Shown here: piece after piece, positions 62,887 to 64,000 of the stretch
Numbering within the stretch: the stretch's first letter is position 1
How the letters are laid out: the number at the start of each line of letters is the position of its first letter
Assembly: GCF_900604315.1 (NCBI RefSeq)
Contig: NZ_LR026981.1
Coordinates: 30,907-94,906 of the forward strand
Length of the DNA stretch: 64,000 nt
Reading direction: 5' to 3'
Source: [Erwinia] mediterraneensis
Lineage (GTDB): Bacteria > Pseudomonadota > Gammaproteobacteria > Enterobacterales > Enterobacteriaceae
The notes under the pieces: generated by a model
What the model was told of the DNA's origin: nothing
The model's input: only the letters and a program-made list of their open reading frames with translations
The model's database searches: none
Program-made: the position numbers and the translations under genes

Positions 62887-63918
62887 ATGTTGCGTGAGAT
62901 TTGTGCCTTAACGTTGTTGACGACAGGTATGTTGAGTGCCGGTAATGCGGTGGCCGCAGATAAGCTGATTGTCAGCACCTGGGGTGGGAATTTTAAAGAT
63001 CTGATCGAAAAAACAATTGCCAAAGAATTTACCAGAGAAACCGGTGTAGAAGTGCAGTTTGTCACCGGCGGGACTATTGACCGTTTGAACAAAGCCAAAC
63101 TGGCGGGCGGCTCGCCGGAAACCGATGTGACCTTCACCACCGCGCATGTCGGCTACCTGTACGCTAACAGCGGGTTATTTGAAAAGCTCGATATGAGCAA
63201 GATCCCTAACGCGGTCAATCTGGTGCAGCAGGCCAAAGTCAGCCCGTTTCACCTGGGTGTGTGGGGTTATGTCTATACCATCGGCTATCGTCCGGACCTG
63301 GTGCCTGAAGGCGAAGCTTTCGCGAGCTGGAATGATCTGTGGCGCCCGGAACTGAAAGGCACACTGGCGCTGCCTGACTGGGATCCCAGCCATATTATCG
63401 CCGTTACTGCCAGACTGGCTGGCACCGATGCGGCGCACTGGGAACAGGGCCAGGCGAAAATGAAAGCGCTGATGCCCAACATCAAATCTTTCTATACCGA
63501 TGACGCTAACAGTCAGCAGTTAATCTCAACCGGAGAAACGCCGGTGCAGGTGATGCTGTCGATGAATGCCTACAACATGATTGCTGAAGGGGTCGATATT
63601 AAGCTGGCGGTCCCGGAAGAGGGTGCGATCCTCGGTGTTGATACTATCGGCATCAACAAAGGCACCCGGCATAGCGAGCTGGCCTACAAGTTCATGAATA
63701 TCGCCCTCAAGCCAGAAATTCAGGAGCAGGTTGCGAAAATCTATCGTGGTAGTCCAACGGTAACCAACGCCCATATCGATCCGGATCTGGCGAAGCTGCC
63801 CGGCATGCTGACTACGGCGGCGCAGTGGGATGCCACTATCAATACTGACCCGCAACTGCGTGCTGAGAAAACCGCTGAATGGCGTCAGTGGTTCTCTGAA
63901 AACATCATGTCTCACTGA
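62887..63918 (+). CDS. ABC transporter substrate-binding protein (PotD-like)
   Basis: A 343-residue periplasmic binding protein of the spermidine/putrescine (PotD/PotF) class: signal peptide to about residue 25 ('GNAVAADKLIVSTWGG'), then 'KEFTRETGVEVQFVTGG', 'WNDLWRPELKGTLALPDW' and 'FMNIALKPEIQEQVAK'. The polyamine-binding acidic residues cannot be checked by eye. It should work with the ATPase at 57373. Confidence 0.92.
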   Translation: MLREICALTLLTTGMLSAGNAVAADKLIVSTWGGNFKDLIEKTIAKEFTRETGVEVQFVTGGTIDRLNKAKLAGGSPETDVTFTTAHVGYLYANSGLFEKLDMSKIPNAVNLVQQAKVSPFHLGVWGYVYTIGYRPDLVPEGEAFASWNDLWRPELKGTLALPDWDPSHIIAVTARLAGTDAAHWEQGQAKMKALMPNIKSFYTDDANSQQLISTGETPVQVMLSMNAYNMIAEGVDIKLAVPEEGAILGVDTIGINKGTRHSELAYKFMNIALKPEIQEQVAKIYRGSPTVTNAHIDPDLAKLPGMLTTAAQWDATINTDPQLRAEKTAEWRQWFSENIMSH

Positions 63919-63924
63919 GTGAAA

Positions 63925-63947
63925 CGGGCAGCACGTGTTGCTGCCCG
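63925..63947 (+). other. Hairpin after the binding-protein gene
   Basis: CGGGCAGCA and TGCTGCCCG, exact complements, with a 5-base loop, 6 bases beyond the stop. No U-run, so it probably weakens read-through or protects the abundant binding-protein mRNA rather than fully terminating. Confidence 0.6.
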
Positions 63948-63989
63948 TCCCCGGGTTAGCCACACTATTTTATTCAGGCAGCAACGTCT

Positions 63990-64000
63990 ATGACGAGAAA
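63990..64000 (+). CDS. Start of a further gene, cut by the window edge
   Basis: ATG at 63990 follows a spacer after the binding-protein gene and continues past the end. A permease of the same ABC transporter would be expected, but only about three codons are visible. Confidence 0.4.

Overview
The window looks like part of a large plasmid from a plant-associated enterobacterium of the Erwiniaceae (Pantoea/Erwinia type). It carries a RepFIB-like initiator gene flanked by iterons, a type Ia parAB operon, and a complete hrp/hrc type III secretion (T3SS) cluster in the Erwinia/Pseudomonas syringae gene order. The genus is inferred from gene content; no rRNA or marker gene is present to confirm it.

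Layout. 1-3.1 kb: a two-gene PQQ polyol/sugar dehydrogenase (SldB/SldA type), then a remnant of an AbiEii toxin. 3.3-7 kb: a chemoreceptor ending in the NWETF adaptation tail, a hexapeptide acetyltransferase, and a metallophosphoesterase gene broken by an in-frame amber codon. 7-9.2 kb: a putative type III effector with a Cys-His-Asp triad, its overlapping CesT-type chaperone gene and an unknown gene, with an hrp box in front. 9.4-15.6 kb: a beta-glucoside PTS operon (LacI regulator, IIB, IIC, 6-phospho-beta-glucosidase, IIA, porin). 15.9-17.7 kb: a candidate secreted protein facing the harpin gene. 17.9-38 kb: the T3SS, as hrpN-hrpT-hrcC-hrpF and hrpE-hrpD-hrcJ-hrpB-hrpA on the minus strand, then hrpS and hrpL on the minus strand, then hrpJ-hrcV-hrpQ-hrcN-hrpO-hrpP-hrcQ-hrcR-hrcS-hrcT-hrcU on the plus strand, and a lytic transglycosylase. 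38.2-39.5 kb: a twice-frameshifted effector gene with its own hrp box. 39.6-44.9 kb: origin, repA, parA, parB. 45-47.2 kb: two alpha/beta hydrolases and a BhsA-like peptide. 48-50 kb: an AT-richer LPS pair (GT25 glycosyltransferase, O-antigen ligase). 50.6-54.8 kb: aminotransferase, SDR/LysR pair and an Rpn nuclease. 54.9-64 kb: a catabolic and transport cluster (RidA, DUF1028, M20 deacylase, ABC ATPase, oxidoreductase, GST, type II dehydroquinase-like protein, 2-hydroxyacid dehydrogenase, LysR, PotD-like binding protein).

How it works together. A -24/-12 (sigma-54) promoter precedes hrpL, so HrpS should activate hrpL. HrpL should then act at six sites I can align as GGAACY-N15-NNACNNA, in front of hrpA, hrpF, hrpJ, the lytic transglycosylase, the effector-chaperone operon and the broken effector. 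The genes expected at three fixed positions in related clusters are absent: hrpXY between hrpS and hrpL, hrpG between hrpF and hrcC, and hrpV after hrpT. This is a stripped-down regulatory circuit and, with the two unrecognised Cys-His-Asp effectors, the most unusual thing in the window.
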